The notes under the pieces are model-generated. The model was not told the origin of the DNA. It was given only the letters and a program-made list of their open reading frames with translations, and ran no database searches. Of a stretch of DNA of 56,351 nt, positions 30,766 to 40,372 are shown in pieces. Position 1 is the first letter of the stretch. Each line of letters opens with the position of its first letter. The stretch covers positions 1 through 56,351 of the forward strand of contig LUUF01000080.1 in NCBI GenBank assembly GCA_001644045.1, written 5' to 3'. A program made the translations under genes and the position numbers. The DNA comes from Methylomonas methanica. GTDB lineage: Bacteria > Pseudomonadota > Gammaproteobacteria > Methylococcales > Methylomonadaceae.

Positions 30766-31248
30766 TTACAACTCGCCGGTATGTTGCAAGGTCTGCAAAA
30801 AACCAGCGGATGCTTCTTCCACCATATCCAGTACCCGCTCGAAACCATAACTGCCGCCATAGTAAGGATCCGGCACTTCGCGTTGATTTAAGTGCGGTGC
30901 GTAATCGAGAAAATGCCGAATCTTATGACTCAAATCAACCGGGCAGGCTTCTTTCAATATGGCGTGATTTTCATCGTCCATTACCAATATGTGATCGAAC
31001 GCTTCGAAGTCGGCTGATACAACCTTGCGCGCACGCAGATGTTTCAATTCCACCCCTCTATCACGAGCTGCTTTTTGCGCGCGCAGATCGGGGGCATCAC
31101 CGACGTGATAAGCATGGGTGCCCGCAGAATCGATTTGAAAGCGTTCTTCCAAGTTTCTTGTGGAGACCAAATGAGCAAAAACACCCTCCGCAGTGGGCGA
31201 TCGACAGATATTGCCCATGCAAACAAACAGAACTTTGATTTTCCGCAT
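30766..31248 (-). CDS. low-molecular-weight protein-tyrosine-phosphatase-like protein
   Basis: A 160-residue LMW phosphatase. The P-loop is C10-MGNI-C-R16-SPTAEG, and the general-acid aspartate is in EVPDPYYGG. The ATG at 31248 gives the normal family start just before the first strand; a longer frame to 31341 runs through the divergent promoter region. Such enzymes dephosphorylate tyrosine kinases of exopolysaccharide export (Wzb type) or other proteins. No wzc kinase is adjacent, so the partner is unknown. It is 22 bases upstream of the hydrolase gene. Confidence 0.85.
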   Translation of the reverse strand: MRKIKVLFVCMGNICRSPTAEGVFAHLVSTRNLEERFQIDSAGTHAYHVGDAPDLRAQKAARDRGVELKHLRARKVVSADFEAFDHILVMDDENHAILKEACPVDLSHKIRHFLDYAPHLNQREVPDPYYGGSYGFERVLDMVEEASAGFLQTLQHTGEL

Positions 31249-31253
31249 AGTTA

Positions 31254-31280
31254 TAAAGTTTTTAAAATAGTTGACGCTAA
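31254..31280 (+). promoter_or_regulatory. FliA (sigma28)-type promoter of the chemoreceptor gene
   Basis: TAAAGTTT (31254-31261), exactly 11 bases, then GACGCTAA (31273-31280) matches the flagellar consensus TAAAGTTT-N11-GCCGATAA at 14 of 16 positions. It lies 91 bases before the chemoreceptor ATG, as expected for a FliA-dependent late motility gene. A dyad CCTGTCTT/AAGACAGG (31303-31333) sits in the leader. Confidence 0.65.
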
Positions 31281-31370
31281 ATTGTAAGCTATACTCAGAT
31301 CGCCTGTCTTCAAGGTGGCACCGGAAAGACAGGTAAATCAAGAAATTTAAAGCGTATTCAGGAGTTTAGG

Positions 31371-33122
31371 ATGTTGATGATGAACTGGCATTCTGTGGGG
31401 GTAAAGGTGGTTTCCATAACCATGTCCGTACTCACACTGGTTGGCATAGCGATTTTGGTTGTATATTCAAGCGTCGAGAAACAAAAGCTGATCGACCGCG
31501 AAATCCAGGCATCGCGTCAATTGTTGATTTTATCCGAATCGATTCGCGACAACGTGATCAAAAAATGGGAATCGGGTATCTACACGCCAGAACAACTGAT
31601 GCAACTAGTCGAGCAAAAAGGTTCGTCAAAGGCTCGGGAATTGGTTGTAGCAACGGTTCCTACCGCCAACGCTTGGGACGTTATTGAAGCCGAAGCAAAA
31701 GAACATGGCTTCCGTTTCAAAGCTCCTTCTCTCAACCCCAGAAATCCCCGTAATGCCGCCGACGACGTCGAACGGCAAGCTCTGGAGTTTTTCAGAAGCA
31801 ATCCTTCCGCGCAAGACTACAGTTTTGTAGACGAAGAAAAGCAGGAAGTCCGCTATTTGCGTCCGGTAAAATTAGTCAAGCAATGCGAATTGTGCCATGG
31901 CGATCCTAAGACATCGCAAAGCTTGTGGAATAACGAAAAAGGCCAGGATTTATTGGGTTATCCGATGGAAAATCGTCGTGCCGGCGACTTACATGGCGCA
32001 TTCGAAATCGTCACCCCGTTCAGCGTAGCCCTTGCCCAGCTAAAAACCAGCACTTATTACGCCATCGGTTTTTTATGCATGACGTTGATCATCATCGGTT
32101 TCACCGGCTATTTCACAATGAACAAAATCATCATCGCCCCATTGACAGCGTTGGCTTTGAAACTGCAAGACATTGGTAGTGGCGAGGGCGACCTTCGAGC
32201 CCGTCTGGATGCGAGCGGTAAGTCGGAATTTGCCTGGATCGCTTCTAGTTTTAATACTTTCGTTCGCAAAATAGCGAAAACCATAGACCAAATCAGCTCC
32301 ACTAGCGAAAAACTGGCCAGCTCTTCACATAAGTTAGCCAATATCACCCAGTCGACACAAGCTGGCGTCGAGCGGCAATTACATGAAACGACGCTGGTGG
32401 CAAATGCGATGAAGCAAATGACTTCCACCGTGCAAGAAGTCGCCAAAAATGCCGTTAGAGCATCGGAAGCGGCGGAAATCGCCGATCGCGAAGCATCCTC
32501 GGGAAAAAACATTGTGAAAGACGCCGTACACGGCATCAATAGTTTGGCTTCGGAAGTGGAAAACGCGGCCAACGTTATTCACGAATTGGAAAACGACAGC
32601 AACAGCATCGGCGAGGTGCTGGGCGTAATCCAAGGTATCGCCGAGCAAACCAATTTGCTGGCGTTAAACGCAGCGATCGAAGCCGCTCGGGCCGGCGAAC
32701 AAGGCCGCGGTTTTGCTGTGGTTGCCGACGAAGTCAGAACCTTGGCTAGCCGCACCCAAAACTCCACATTGGAAATTCAAAAAACCATCGAACGCTTGCA
32801 GGATCGAGCCAAACAGGCCGTTGCAGTGATGGAAAACGGCAGAAGCCGGGCCAATTCCAGCGTGGAACAAGCAGCATCCGCTGGCGGTTCGATAACCACC
32901 ATCAGCGAGCGTATCGATACCATTAACGACATGAATAACCAGATCGCTAGTGCCGCTGAGGAACAGACTGCGGTTGCCGAAGAAATCAATCGCAATATCA
33001 GCAATATCAGTCGGGTTTCCGAAGAGACTTCGATAGGTGCGAAAAACACCGCGGATGCCTGTCACGAGCTACTTGAGTTGGCGAATCAGTTGCGCTCCAT
33101 GGTTGGAAACTTTAAAACCTAG
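31371..33122 (+). CDS. methyl-accepting chemotaxis protein with a periplasmic haem-c (DUF3365/Tll0287-like) sensor
   Basis: A 583-residue chemoreceptor. Two membrane helices (about 13-33 and 228-250) bracket a periplasmic domain of about 190 residues with the c-type haem motif C172-EL-C175-H176 followed by GDP. The layout is that of the DUF3365/Tll0287-like haem sensor. A HAMP segment (about 250-305) and a cytoplasmic signalling domain follow. The hairpin tip [23 protein letters not shown] lies at about 425-447 and contacts CheA/CheW. There is no C-terminal CheR-tethering pentapeptide. AGGAG precedes the ATG by six bases. Likely a redox or gas taxis receptor; maturation of its haem would need the ccm system encoded in this window. 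Confidence 0.92.
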   Translation: MLMMNWHSVGVKVVSITMSVLTLVGIAILVVYSSVEKQKLIDREIQASRQLLILSESIRDNVIKKWESGIYTPEQLMQLVEQKGSSKARELVVATVPTANAWDVIEAEAKEHGFRFKAPSLNPRNPRNAADDVERQALEFFRSNPSAQDYSFVDEEKQEVRYLRPVKLVKQCELCHGDPKTSQSLWNNEKGQDLLGYPMENRRAGDLHGAFEIVTPFSVALAQLKTSTYYAIGFLCMTLIIIGFTGYFTMNKIIIAPLTALALKLQDIGSGEGDLRARLDASGKSEFAWIASSFNTFVRKIAKTIDQISSTSEKLASSSHKLANITQSTQAGVERQLHETTLVANAMKQMTSTVQEVAKNAVRASEAAEIADREASSGKNIVKDAVHGINSLASEVENAANVIHELENDSNSIGEVLGVIQGIAEQTNLLALNAAIEAARAGEQGRGFAVVADEVRTLASRTQNSTLEIQKTIERLQDRAKQAVAVMENGRSRANSSVEQAASAGGSITTISERIDTINDMNNQIASAAEEQTAVAEEINRNISNISRVSEETSIGAKNTADACHELLELANQLRSMVGNFKT

Positions 33123-33138
33123 TGTTACTTGTATCGAC

Positions 33139-33178
33139 ATGGCTCGGCGCAATCTGTATTCAGGTGGCGCCGAACCAT
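33139..33178 (+). terminator. hairpin after the chemoreceptor gene
   Basis: ATGGcTCGGCGC (33139-33150) pairs with GCGCCGAaCCAT (33167-33178), an 11-bp stem with one mismatch and a 16-base loop, 16 bases past the stop. No T-run follows, so it may terminate only partly. Confidence 0.45.
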
Positions 33179-33217
33179 CTACCGATGTTAAATTTATACG
33201 GTTTGTTTACCGCGACT

Positions 33218-33247
33218 GACTATAATTAACCGTGAATAATTATAATT
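33218..33247 (+). promoter_or_regulatory. candidate promoter(s) of the HDOD gene
   Basis: Two perfect TATAAT boxes occur, at 33222-33227 (preceded by TGAC) and 33242-33247. The second has TGACTA 18 bases upstream as a weak -35. Either would give a short leader before the ATG at 33269. Confidence 0.4.
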
Positions 33248-33268
33248 TCGTAGGTTAAGGATCAAGAC

Positions 33269-34099
33269 ATGCCGACAAAAATGAACCAGCTGTTCGACCA
33301 AATCCACAAGATACCGCAAGTACCCGAAGTCGTAAGATCCATCATAAATCAGCTGAACAATCCCAACGCTGATATGCTCGATATAGCCAAAAACGTTGAA
33401 AAAGAACAGGTTATCGTTTTAAAAATCCTGCGCTTGGTTAACTCCGCACATTTTGGTTTATCCCGTAAAATTGGCTCTATAGACGAAGCCATCACCATGC
33501 TAGGCATGAATCAACTGAAAACATTGGTGATCGCATCCGGCATTGTCAGTGTGGTGCCGCAATTGGATAATTTCGATGTCAAACAAAGCTGGCGAAATAG
33601 TTTTCGCACTGCCGGTTATGCAAAATGGTTTGCGGCCCAGGCGGGTCTGGCTGCCGACATTGCCTACACTGCCGGCCTGATCAGCAATCTGGGCAACATA
33701 TTGATTCACATTGGTAGCCCCCGCGAAGCCAACGAAATCGATCAGCACGTAAAAAACGGCAACCCCAGACTGGAAATTGAAAAAAGGCGCTTGGGTTATA
33801 GCAGTCAAGCTATTTGCGCGGAGCTTTGCCGTCGCTGGAAATTTGCTGACGAATTGGTCGAAACCATCGAACAATCTGCGGAACCCTTGTTACTGGAGAT
33901 ACCCAACAAATTGGCCTGCGCGGTTTTCCTCGCTCATGCAATCAGCGATTACCAAGATCAGGGTTTAGATGCAAATCAGATTTTAGCATCGCTGCCCAAG
34001 CAAGTAACGGAGCTACTGGGACTGTCAGAGCAAGTGCTTGAAGAAAAAATTCCGGATGTTCTGGCAGCCAAATCAGAGCTCGACGGACTCCTCGATTAA
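33269..34099 (+). CDS. HDOD domain protein
   Basis: A 276-residue protein made almost wholly of one HDOD domain (about 12-210). It starts with IPQVPEVVRSIINQLNNPNADMLDIAKNVEKE and includes ILRLVNSAHFGLSRKIGSIDEAITMLG, the usual inactive relative of HD-GYP phosphodiesterases. HDOD proteins take part in signalling, motility and biofilm control, but the biochemical role is rarely known. AAGGA is seven bases before the ATG. It stands between a chemoreceptor gene and a two-component system, which suggests a signalling role (inference). Confidence 0.88.
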   Translation: MPTKMNQLFDQIHKIPQVPEVVRSIINQLNNPNADMLDIAKNVEKEQVIVLKILRLVNSAHFGLSRKIGSIDEAITMLGMNQLKTLVIASGIVSVVPQLDNFDVKQSWRNSFRTAGYAKWFAAQAGLAADIAYTAGLISNLGNILIHIGSPREANEIDQHVKNGNPRLEIEKRRLGYSSQAICAELCRRWKFADELVETIEQSAEPLLLEIPNKLACAVFLAHAISDYQDQGLDANQILASLPKQVTELLGLSEQVLEEKIPDVLAAKSELDGLLD

Positions 34100-34113
34100 A
34101 CATCATAATTTTC

Positions 34114-34152
34114 AGCAATCGTTCAGGCAATTTCATTGTCCTGACGATTGCT
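34114..34152. terminator. shared 3' hairpin between HDOD and response-regulator genes
   Basis: AGCAATCGTTCAGG (34114-34127) pairs with CCTGACGATTGCT (34140-34152), a 13-bp stem with one bulged T and a 12-base loop, midway between two convergent genes. T-runs are lacking on both sides, but the stem is the strongest structure in the gap. Confidence 0.6.
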
Positions 34153-34197
34153 AGCTAAAGTCGGCTAATGTCCTACTCGGCAAAGATCAACTGCGTA

Positions 34198-34842
34198 TCA
34201 GCGCGCCGTCATCCCCAAATTTACCGCTATATGCGCAAGTTCGGTAGTGGTATCCACTTGCAGCTTTTTTTTGATTTGTGTAGCGTAGTTCGCCACGGTT
34301 TTATGACCCAGACATAATTGATCGGCAATCTTATGCACAGTCAACCCTTGGGCCAGCAAACTAAATACATCAAATTCCCGGGGCGAGAAACCGGCGATGA
34401 TTGTTTGATGCCCGGCATGTTGCCGTTCTTCCCCACCGCTTTTGACTAAGCCGCGCTCCACATACTGTTGACCAGACATAATTGCCGCAATCGCTTCGGC
34501 CAGGATGCCGGGCGCGCTATTTTTGGTGATATATCCCCGCGCACCGGCCGCCAAAGCTCGGCTGACATACACTTGTTCGTGATGCACGCTGAAAACTAAA
34601 ATTCTGGCCTCGCTATCGCGCTGAATTATCCGGCGAATGGTTTCCAAGCCGCCAATTCCCGGCATGGACAAATCCATCACCAACATATCGGGCTGCAATT
34701 CTTGGTATAGTTGAATGGCCTGCTCGCCACGTTCGGCTTCGCCGATTACTTCGACACTGTCCCCGGCAGCCAACAGCATTTTAAAGCCGGCGCGCACTAC
34801 CAAGTGATCGTCCACCAGCACGATTTTTATCTTGTTCTTCAT
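34198..34842 (-). CDS. NarL/UhpA-family response regulator
   Basis: A 214-residue DNA-binding regulator. The receiver domain has D11-D12 and phospho-acceptor D57 in LVMDLSMPG, switch residues in ILVFSVH and the K of YITKNSAP. A LuxR-type helix-turn-helix occupies about 147-210 (FSPREFDVFSLLAQGLTVHKIADQL). Its ATG overlaps the kinase stop (ATGA), so the pair is made together. Targets are unknown; resemblance of the partner kinase to MoxY-type sensors suggests a C1-metabolism role, which is inference. Confidence 0.92.
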   Translation of the reverse strand: MKNKIKIVLVDDHLVVRAGFKMLLAAGDSVEVIGEAERGEQAIQLYQELQPDMLVMDLSMPGIGGLETIRRIIQRDSEARILVFSVHHEQVYVSRALAAGARGYITKNSAPGILAEAIAAIMSGQQYVERGLVKSGGEERQHAGHQTIIAGFSPREFDVFSLLAQGLTVHKIADQLCLGHKTVANYATQIKKKLQVDTTTELAHIAVNLGMTAR

Positions 34843-36152
34843 ATCAACGGAATTCGCGCATTGACCAGCATCCCTGACCCGGGTTGCGACACTACTTGCA
34901 GTTCGCCATCCAAAGACTTGATGCGTTCCTTGATGCCCAACAAACCAAAACCTTGACTAGTCGTCTGCAAATCACAGCCTCGCCCGTCATCCTGCACTTT
35001 AAGTTGTATATATGCCTGCGGTAGATCGAGTTTTTCCAGGTCGATACTGACTCTACGCGCCTGAGCGTGGCGTACCACATTGGTCAAACATTCCTGAATC
35101 ACTCGAAACACCTGGATAGTCAGATTTTTATCCAGACCGTCTACCGCGTCGCTACAGCGGATGGTCAGTTGCAGATCGGCATTGCGTTCCGACCAATGAT
35201 TAACCATCTCCTCCAGGGTGGCCTTCAAACCCAATTCGGTCAATACCAAAGGATGCAGTTGCTGCATCATCGAACGCACCACGGTCATTAAATGGTCGCA
35301 AATTTCCGAGATTGACGCGATTATTTTGGCTGCGTCGGCTTTCCGATGCGCCGCCGTTACCGCCATCACTTTAATAGCTGTCAGGGATTGGCCGAATTCG
35401 TCATGTAATTCCTGGGATAGACGTTGGCGCTCTTCTTCTTGGATCGCCAAGGAATGCTGGGTCAAGGCCCTGTTTTCCTGGCGAGTTTTTTCCAGTTCCA
35501 CCGTCATATGATTGATTGCATTGGCAATATCATCAAACTCCTGTGTGGAAAATGGCGGCAATTGTTGCCGATATTGGCCGGTTTCAATCAGACGTAACGC
35601 GTCGACGATGACCGCAATCGATTTTAATGACTTGTTAAATACCAGATTGACCGCCAGGAAAGTCAACATAGTCAACAAGGAAATCGACGCAAAAAACGCC
35701 ACGCTTTCCTGCCAGACTTCGGTGATTTCGTCTAGCGGCTGGGCCTGGATTATCAGTGTCAGCAGTTTGCCATCCTGCATATTCAGCTGATGCTCGACTT
35801 TGGGATAATCGCCCTTCACCAAGTGGATAAACCAGCTAGGCGGCATCTCTTCAGGATTACTCGGTTGATTTTCACCGGCGAAATGGATCAGTTGTCCGTC
35901 CGGCTTTTGCAATTGAATGCTCAAGTGCCGCGTTTGCCGTAAAGCGCTGAAGCGGGATAAATCGTCGCTTTGCTGAAATACCGGAGTATCGGCAATGCCC
36001 AAGGTAATCAGTTGCAAAGCCAAATGAATAGAGGCGTCGACTTCTTTCTCGACCGCCTGGCGCGCTTGCCAAACCGCAATCGCCCCACCCAATACCAAAA
36101 TACAAACCGAAGACAACAGGATGCGACAAATAATCTGGTAGCGAAGGCTCAT
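34839..36152 (-). CDS. sensor histidine kinase with LapD/MoxY-like periplasmic domain
   Basis: A 437-residue HisKA_3-type kinase. The first helix (about 8-28) is followed by a periplasmic domain starting VEKEVDASIHLALQLI, the pattern of LapD/MoxY N-terminal domains. A second helix (151-173), a HAMP region (about 170-225), and the phospho-acceptor H250 in RQRLSQELHDEFGQSL follow. The ATPase domain has VIQECLTNVVRHAQA, DDGRGCD and GFGLLGIKERI. The ATPase motifs look intact. Known MoxY kinases act with MoxX on methanol dehydrogenase genes in methylotrophs; the assignment here is only by similarity and needs a tree. Confidence 0.88.
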   Translation of the reverse strand: MSLRYQIICRILLSSVCILVLGGAIAVWQARQAVEKEVDASIHLALQLITLGIADTPVFQQSDDLSRFSALRQTRHLSIQLQKPDGQLIHFAGENQPSNPEEMPPSWFIHLVKGDYPKVEHQLNMQDGKLLTLIIQAQPLDEITEVWQESVAFFASISLLTMLTFLAVNLVFNKSLKSIAVIVDALRLIETGQYRQQLPPFSTQEFDDIANAINHMTVELEKTRQENRALTQHSLAIQEEERQRLSQELHDEFGQSLTAIKVMAVTAAHRKADAAKIIASISEICDHLMTVVRSMMQQLHPLVLTELGLKATLEEMVNHWSERNADLQLTIRCSDAVDGLDKNLTIQVFRVIQECLTNVVRHAQARRVSIDLEKLDLPQAYIQLKVQDDGRGCDLQTTSQGFGLLGIKERIKSLDGELQVVSQPGSGMLVNARIPLI

Positions 36153-36208
36153 GACATAAAGTGAGTTGTAAACCCTCTATTATCCAGCCTGGCTTCCTGT
36201 ACAGCTAT

Positions 36209-36231
36209 AGGAAAAATTCTTATTTATTCCT
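36209..36231 (-). promoter_or_regulatory. possible operator upstream of the kinase gene
   Basis: AGGAA (36209-36213) and TTCCT (36227-36231) form an inverted repeat with a 13-base AT-rich centre, 57 bases before the kinase ATG; another TTCCT is at 36194. It could be an autoregulatory site for the response regulator. The evidence is the symmetry alone. The rest of 36153-36361 shows nothing else recognisable. Confidence 0.25.
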
Positions 36232-36361
36232 GGCCTCAAGACCTGCAAAGCGAAGCCCGTTAACTATTAGCGCTTGGACTCCCTTATATAATCCCAGCCA
36301 AGTGGACGCGCGTTCAAAAATATCAGAAAGCTTTAATCCGAATTAGCGCGCCAACATTGAT

Positions 36362-39300
36362 TTAACCCACCCAAATCCGAGCATTTCTGAACATTCGCAA
36401 CCACGCCCCGTCTTCCAACCATTCAGCCGGATGCCAGGAGTTTTGTACCGCTCTGAAACAACGTTCCGGATGGGGCATCATGATGGTAAAGCGGCCGTCG
36501 GCGGTGGTTAAACCGGTAATGCCCTGCGGCGAACCGTTCGGGTTGGCCGGAAAAGCCTCGGTTGCATTGCCGTAGTTATCGACATAACTGATCGCAACTT
36601 GCGCACCTACTGAATTATCGGAAACAAACTCAGCGCGGCCTTCGCCATGCGCCACCACAACCGGCAGTATCGAACCAGCCATACCTTGGAAGAAAATAGA
36701 CGGCGATGCCTGCACCTTGACCAACGCTACCCGCGCCTCGAATTGTTCCGACAGATTGCGTTTGAACTGCGGCCAGTGTTCCGCGCCGGGGATAATGTCT
36801 TTCAAGCCGGACATCATCTGACAACCGTTGCATACGCCCAAGCCAAAGGTATCGGGACGCGCAAAAAACGCGGCAAATTCATCACGCGCTTTTGGGTTGA
36901 ATAAGATGGACTTGGCCCAGCCACCGCCCGCGCCCAGCACGTCACCATAAGAGAAGCCGCCGCAAGCCACCAGACCAGTAAAATCGGCCAACGACACCCG
37001 ACCGCTTATGATGTCGGTCATATGCACATCGATTGCCGCGAAACCGGCTCTGTCGAAGGCTGCCGCCATTTCGACGTGGCCATTGACGCCTTGTTCGCGA
37101 AGAATGGCTACTTTCGGTCGATCCGCATCCGCGAATTTCGCAGCGATGTCGTCGTTAATGTCGTAAGTCAATTGGGCAGACAAACCCGGATCGTTGTCGT
37201 CGGCGATCCGCTCGAATTGTTGCCGCGCGCAATCGGGATTGTCGCGCAAGGCTTGCATCCTAAAGCTGACTTCCGACCAGTTTTGTTGCAATTCCGCGCG
37301 TTCCGCGCTGTAGATTTCCTGGCCGTTTCGAACGATTCGTAATTTTTGACCTGAACTTAACTTACCGACGACATGGGTAAATTCGTCCAGCCCGGCCTGA
37401 TCCAGCAGTCGCGCGACATGATCCAATTCAGCGGTTTTTACTTGCAGCACCGCGCCCAATTCTTCGTTGAACAACGTCGCCAGCGCGTCGTAGCCCAATT
37501 CGGAAATATCTAAGTCAACGCCTTTACGGCTGGCAAACAGCATTTCGGTCACTGTCGCCAGCAAGCCACCGTCGGCCCGATCGTGATAAGCCAGAATCAG
37601 CCCTTGTTCGTTCAAGGCTTGAATGGTATCGAAGAAACGTTTGAAGAAACCCGCGTCGTCCAGATCCGGTGCCTGGTTGCCGAGCTGATTGTAAACTTGG
37701 GCCAGCACCGAACCACCGAGACGGTTTTTGCCCTGGCCCAAATCGATCAGCAATAACACGCTATCTTCGTCGCGTAGTTCCGGCGTCAAGGTTTTGCGGA
37801 CATCCTGTACCGGCGAGAATGCGGTGATGATCAGCGACAGCGGCGAAGTCATAGTCTTCTCCACTTTTCCATCCTTCCAGACGCTTTTCATCGACAAGGA
37901 ATCCTTGCCGACCGGGATGGCGATACCCAATTCCGGACACAGCTCCATCCCCACCGCCTTGACGGTATCGAATAGCGCCGCGTCTTCGCCGGGATTGCCG
38001 CAAGCAGCCATCCAGTTCGCGGACAGTTTAACGTCGTTGAGTTTGCCGATGCGGGCTGCGGCCAGATTGGTCAAAGCTTCGCCTATCGCCATACGGCCGG
38101 AAGCCGGACCGTCGATCAAAGCCAACGGCGTGCGTTCGCCCATTGCCATCGCTTCGCCGGTGTGGGCATAAAAGCCGGAGGCCGTCACAGCAACGTCGGC
38201 TACAGGCACTTGCCAAGGGCCGACCATCTGGTCGCGAGCGACCAGACCCGTCACCGAACGATCGCCGATGTGGATCAAGAAGCTCTTATCTGCCACGGCC
38301 GGAAACGCCAGCACCCTTTTCACCGCTTCGGCCAATTCGACTTTGTCCAGTTGCAAGTCGGGTAAATTCTTGGTCAAACGCTGGACGTTTCGATGCATTT
38401 TCGGCGGCTTGCCGAACAATACCGACATCGGCAGGTCAACCGGTTTGCCGCCCAACCATTCGTCACTCAAGGTCAAATGTTCTTCGTCGGTGGCGTGGCC
38501 TATTACCGCGTACAGGCAATGCTCGCGTTTGCAAAACGATTCGAACAGTTCCAGCGATTCGGGCTTGATCGCCACCACATAGCGTTCTTGGGCCTCGTTG
38601 CACCAGATTTGCATCGGCGACATGCCTTTATCGGCATTCTGCACCTTGCGCAATTCAAATCGGCCGCCGCGATCGCAGTCGTGAATGATCTCCGGCACCG
38701 CATTGGACAAGCCGCCGGCGCCGATGTCGTGGATCGAGATAACAGGGGTATTTTCGCCCAGCGAGTTGCAGTGGTTGATCACTTCCTGACAACGGCGCTC
38801 CATTTCCGGGTTTTCGCGCTGCACCGAGGCAAAATCCAGCTCAGCCGCGCTTTCGCCGGAAGTTTGCGAGGAGGCCGCGCCGCCGCCCAAACCTATCAGC
38901 ATCGCCGGACCGCCGAGGATGACGATCAAGGAACCTGCCGGGATCGGATGCTTGTCGACCAACATGGGACGGATGTTGCCCATACCGCCGGCGATCATGA
39001 TCGGTTTGTGATAGCCGCGGTATTGATTGGCTTCGCCGGTTTCGGAAGGTTGCTCGAAGCTGCGGAAATAGCCGGCAATATTGGGCCGGCCGAATTCGTT
39101 ATTAAACGCCGCGCCGCCTATCGGCCCTTCCAACATGATATCCAATGCCGAGACGATGCGTTCGGGTTTGCCGTAATCGGCTTCCCAAGGTTGCGAAAAA
39201 CCGGGAATTTTTAGATGGGAAACACTGAAACCCGTCAGGCCGGCTTTAGTTGCCGAGCCGCGACCGGTGGCGCCTTCGTCGCGGATCTCGCCTCCGGAAC

Positions 39301-40273
39301 CCGTAGCCGCGCCGGGATGAGGGGAAATTGCGGTCGGATGATTGTGGGTTTCCACCTTCATCAACATGTGTGCCTGTTCCTCGACATAGCCGTAGGCATA
39401 ATTATTCGCCGCATCGCGGATGAATACCTTAGCAGTCGGACCTTCCAACACCGAAGAGTTGTCGCTGTACGCCGACAACACGCCTTGCGGGTTCAGAGTA
39501 TGGGTGTTGCGGATCATCGCGAACAAAGACTTGGCTTGCTCTTCGCCGTCTATCGTCCAGCTGGCGTTGAAGATTTTATGCCGGCAATGCTCCGAGTTGG
39601 CCTGAGCGAACATCATCAGCTCGACATCGGTCGGGTTGCGGCCTAGACCGATAAAACTCTCGGTCAAATAATCGATCTCGTCGGCAGACAAGGCCATGCC
39701 TAACTCTGTATTGGCTTTAACCAATGCGTCCCTGCCCTGCTCAATGATAGCTACAGTTTGTAGCGGCTGGGGATCGTGCTCGGCAAACAAATCGAGTTCG
39801 GCCTGATCGTAAACGACTTGTTGGATCATCCTGTCGTGCAGTAAAGCCGCTAACTGATGTTTGACGGTATCGCTCAAGCTTTCGGTACTGATAAAGCTAT
39901 ATTCGATACCCCGCTCGATACGTTTTACCGCGGACAGGCCGCAACGCTCGGCGATTTCCGACGCTTTACTGGACCAGGGCGAGATAGTACCTAAACGCGG
40001 CACCACCCAAAGGGAAACGGAGAATTGCGCTACTGGCGATTCGCCAGCACCTTCCAGCGTTGGCGTATTTTCGATATTTTCATGGCTATAACCGTAATCA
40101 AGTAGGCGTTCCAGCATAGCCAACTGCTCCGCACCCAAGTCGCCGTCAATTTGTACAAAATGCTGAAACCGGGCACTGACAGCAGTAATACTACCGGCGA
40201 TGGCCTGCAGTTCGGTCAATAGTTTTTCGATACGAAAACGGGAAAGAGCGGAGGTTCCGGATATGGTCAACAT
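36362..40273 (-). CDS. purL: phosphoribosylformylglycinamidine synthase
   Basis: A 1303-residue large PurL that makes FGAM from FGAR, ATP and glutamine in purine synthesis. It has an N-terminal PurS-like domain, two AIR-synthase-type halves ([18 protein letters not shown] in the first) and a C-terminal class I glutaminase. The glutaminase nucleophile is C1148 in GVCNGCQMM, with H1268 and E1270 in MMPHPERC. Length is that of the gammaproteobacterial single-chain enzyme. It stands alone between the kinase gene and bamC, well apart from purEK in the same window. Confidence 0.97.
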   Translation of the reverse strand: MLTISGTSALSRFRIEKLLTELQAIAGSITAVSARFQHFVQIDGDLGAEQLAMLERLLDYGYSHENIENTPTLEGAGESPVAQFSVSLWVVPRLGTISPWSSKASEIAERCGLSAVKRIERGIEYSFISTESLSDTVKHQLAALLHDRMIQQVVYDQAELDLFAEHDPQPLQTVAIIEQGRDALVKANTELGMALSADEIDYLTESFIGLGRNPTDVELMMFAQANSEHCRHKIFNASWTIDGEEQAKSLFAMIRNTHTLNPQGVLSAYSDNSSVLEGPTAKVFIRDAANNYAYGYVEEQAHMLMKVETHNHPTAISPHPGAATGSGGEIRDEGATGRGSATKAGLTGFSVSHLKIPGFSQPWEADYGKPERIVSALDIMLEGPIGGAAFNNEFGRPNIAGYFRSFEQPSETGEANQYRGYHKPIMIAGGMGNIRPMLVDKHPIPAGSLIVILGGPAMLIGLGGGAASSQTSGESAAELDFASVQRENPEMERRCQEVINHCNSLGENTPVISIHDIGAGGLSNAVPEIIHDCDRGGRFELRKVQNADKGMSPMQIWCNEAQERYVVAIKPESLELFESFCKREHCLYAVIGHATDEEHLTLSDEWLGGKPVDLPMSVLFGKPPKMHRNVQRLTKNLPDLQLDKVELAEAVKRVLAFPAVADKSFLIHIGDRSVTGLVARDQMVGPWQVPVADVAVTASGFYAHTGEAMAMGERTPLALIDGPASGRMAIGEALTNLAAARIGKLNDVKLSANWMAACGNPGEDAALFDTVKAVGMELCPELGIAIPVGKDSLSMKSVWKDGKVEKTMTSPLSLIITAFSPVQDVRKTLTPELRDEDSVLLLIDLGQGKNRLGGSVLAQVYNQLGNQAPDLDDAGFFKRFFDTIQALNEQGLILAYHDRADGGLLATVTEMLFASRKGVDLDISELGYDALATLFNEELGAVLQVKTAELDHVARLLDQAGLDEFTHVVGKLSSGQKLRIVRNGQEIYSAERAELQQNWSEVSFRMQALRDNPDCARQQFERIADDNDPGLSAQLTYDINDDIAAKFADADRPKVAILREQGVNGHVEMAAAFDRAGFAAIDVHMTDIISGRVSLADFTGLVACGGFSYGDVLGAGGGWAKSILFNPKARDEFAAFFARPDTFGLGVCNGCQMMSGLKDIIPGAEHWPQFKRNLSEQFEARVALVKVQASPSIFFQGMAGSILPVVVAHGEGRAEFVSDNSVGAQVAISYVDNYGNATEAFPANPNGSPQGITGLTTADGRFTIMMPHPERCFRAVQNSWHPAEWLEDGAWLRMFRNARIWVG

Positions 40274-40313
40274 GGGCTGTGTATGAGTCGATTTTTATAG
40301 CTGAAAGAGTAAA

Positions 40314-40352
40314 TTTGGGGCATTCTGGATATAAAGCGCGGCTAGCCCCAAA
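40314..40352 (-). terminator. possible terminator downstream of bamC
   Basis: TTTGGGGC (40314-40321) and GCCCCAAA (40345-40352) form a perfect 8-bp stem with a 23-base loop, 20 bases beyond the bamC stop and upstream of purL. The tail on the minus strand starts TTTACTCTTTC, a weak T-run. Confidence 0.4.
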
Positions 40353-40372
40353 CCGCAAGCATTGCAGCGGAT

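Noticed and set aside
31249..31341. N-terminal extension of the LMW phosphatase
   Set aside because: It runs through the FliA-type promoter and dyad of the divergent gene; the family begins at the later ATG.
38393..39214. 273-codon plus-strand frame inside purL
   Set aside because: Antisense to an intact PurL; histidine- and arginine-rich shadow composition.
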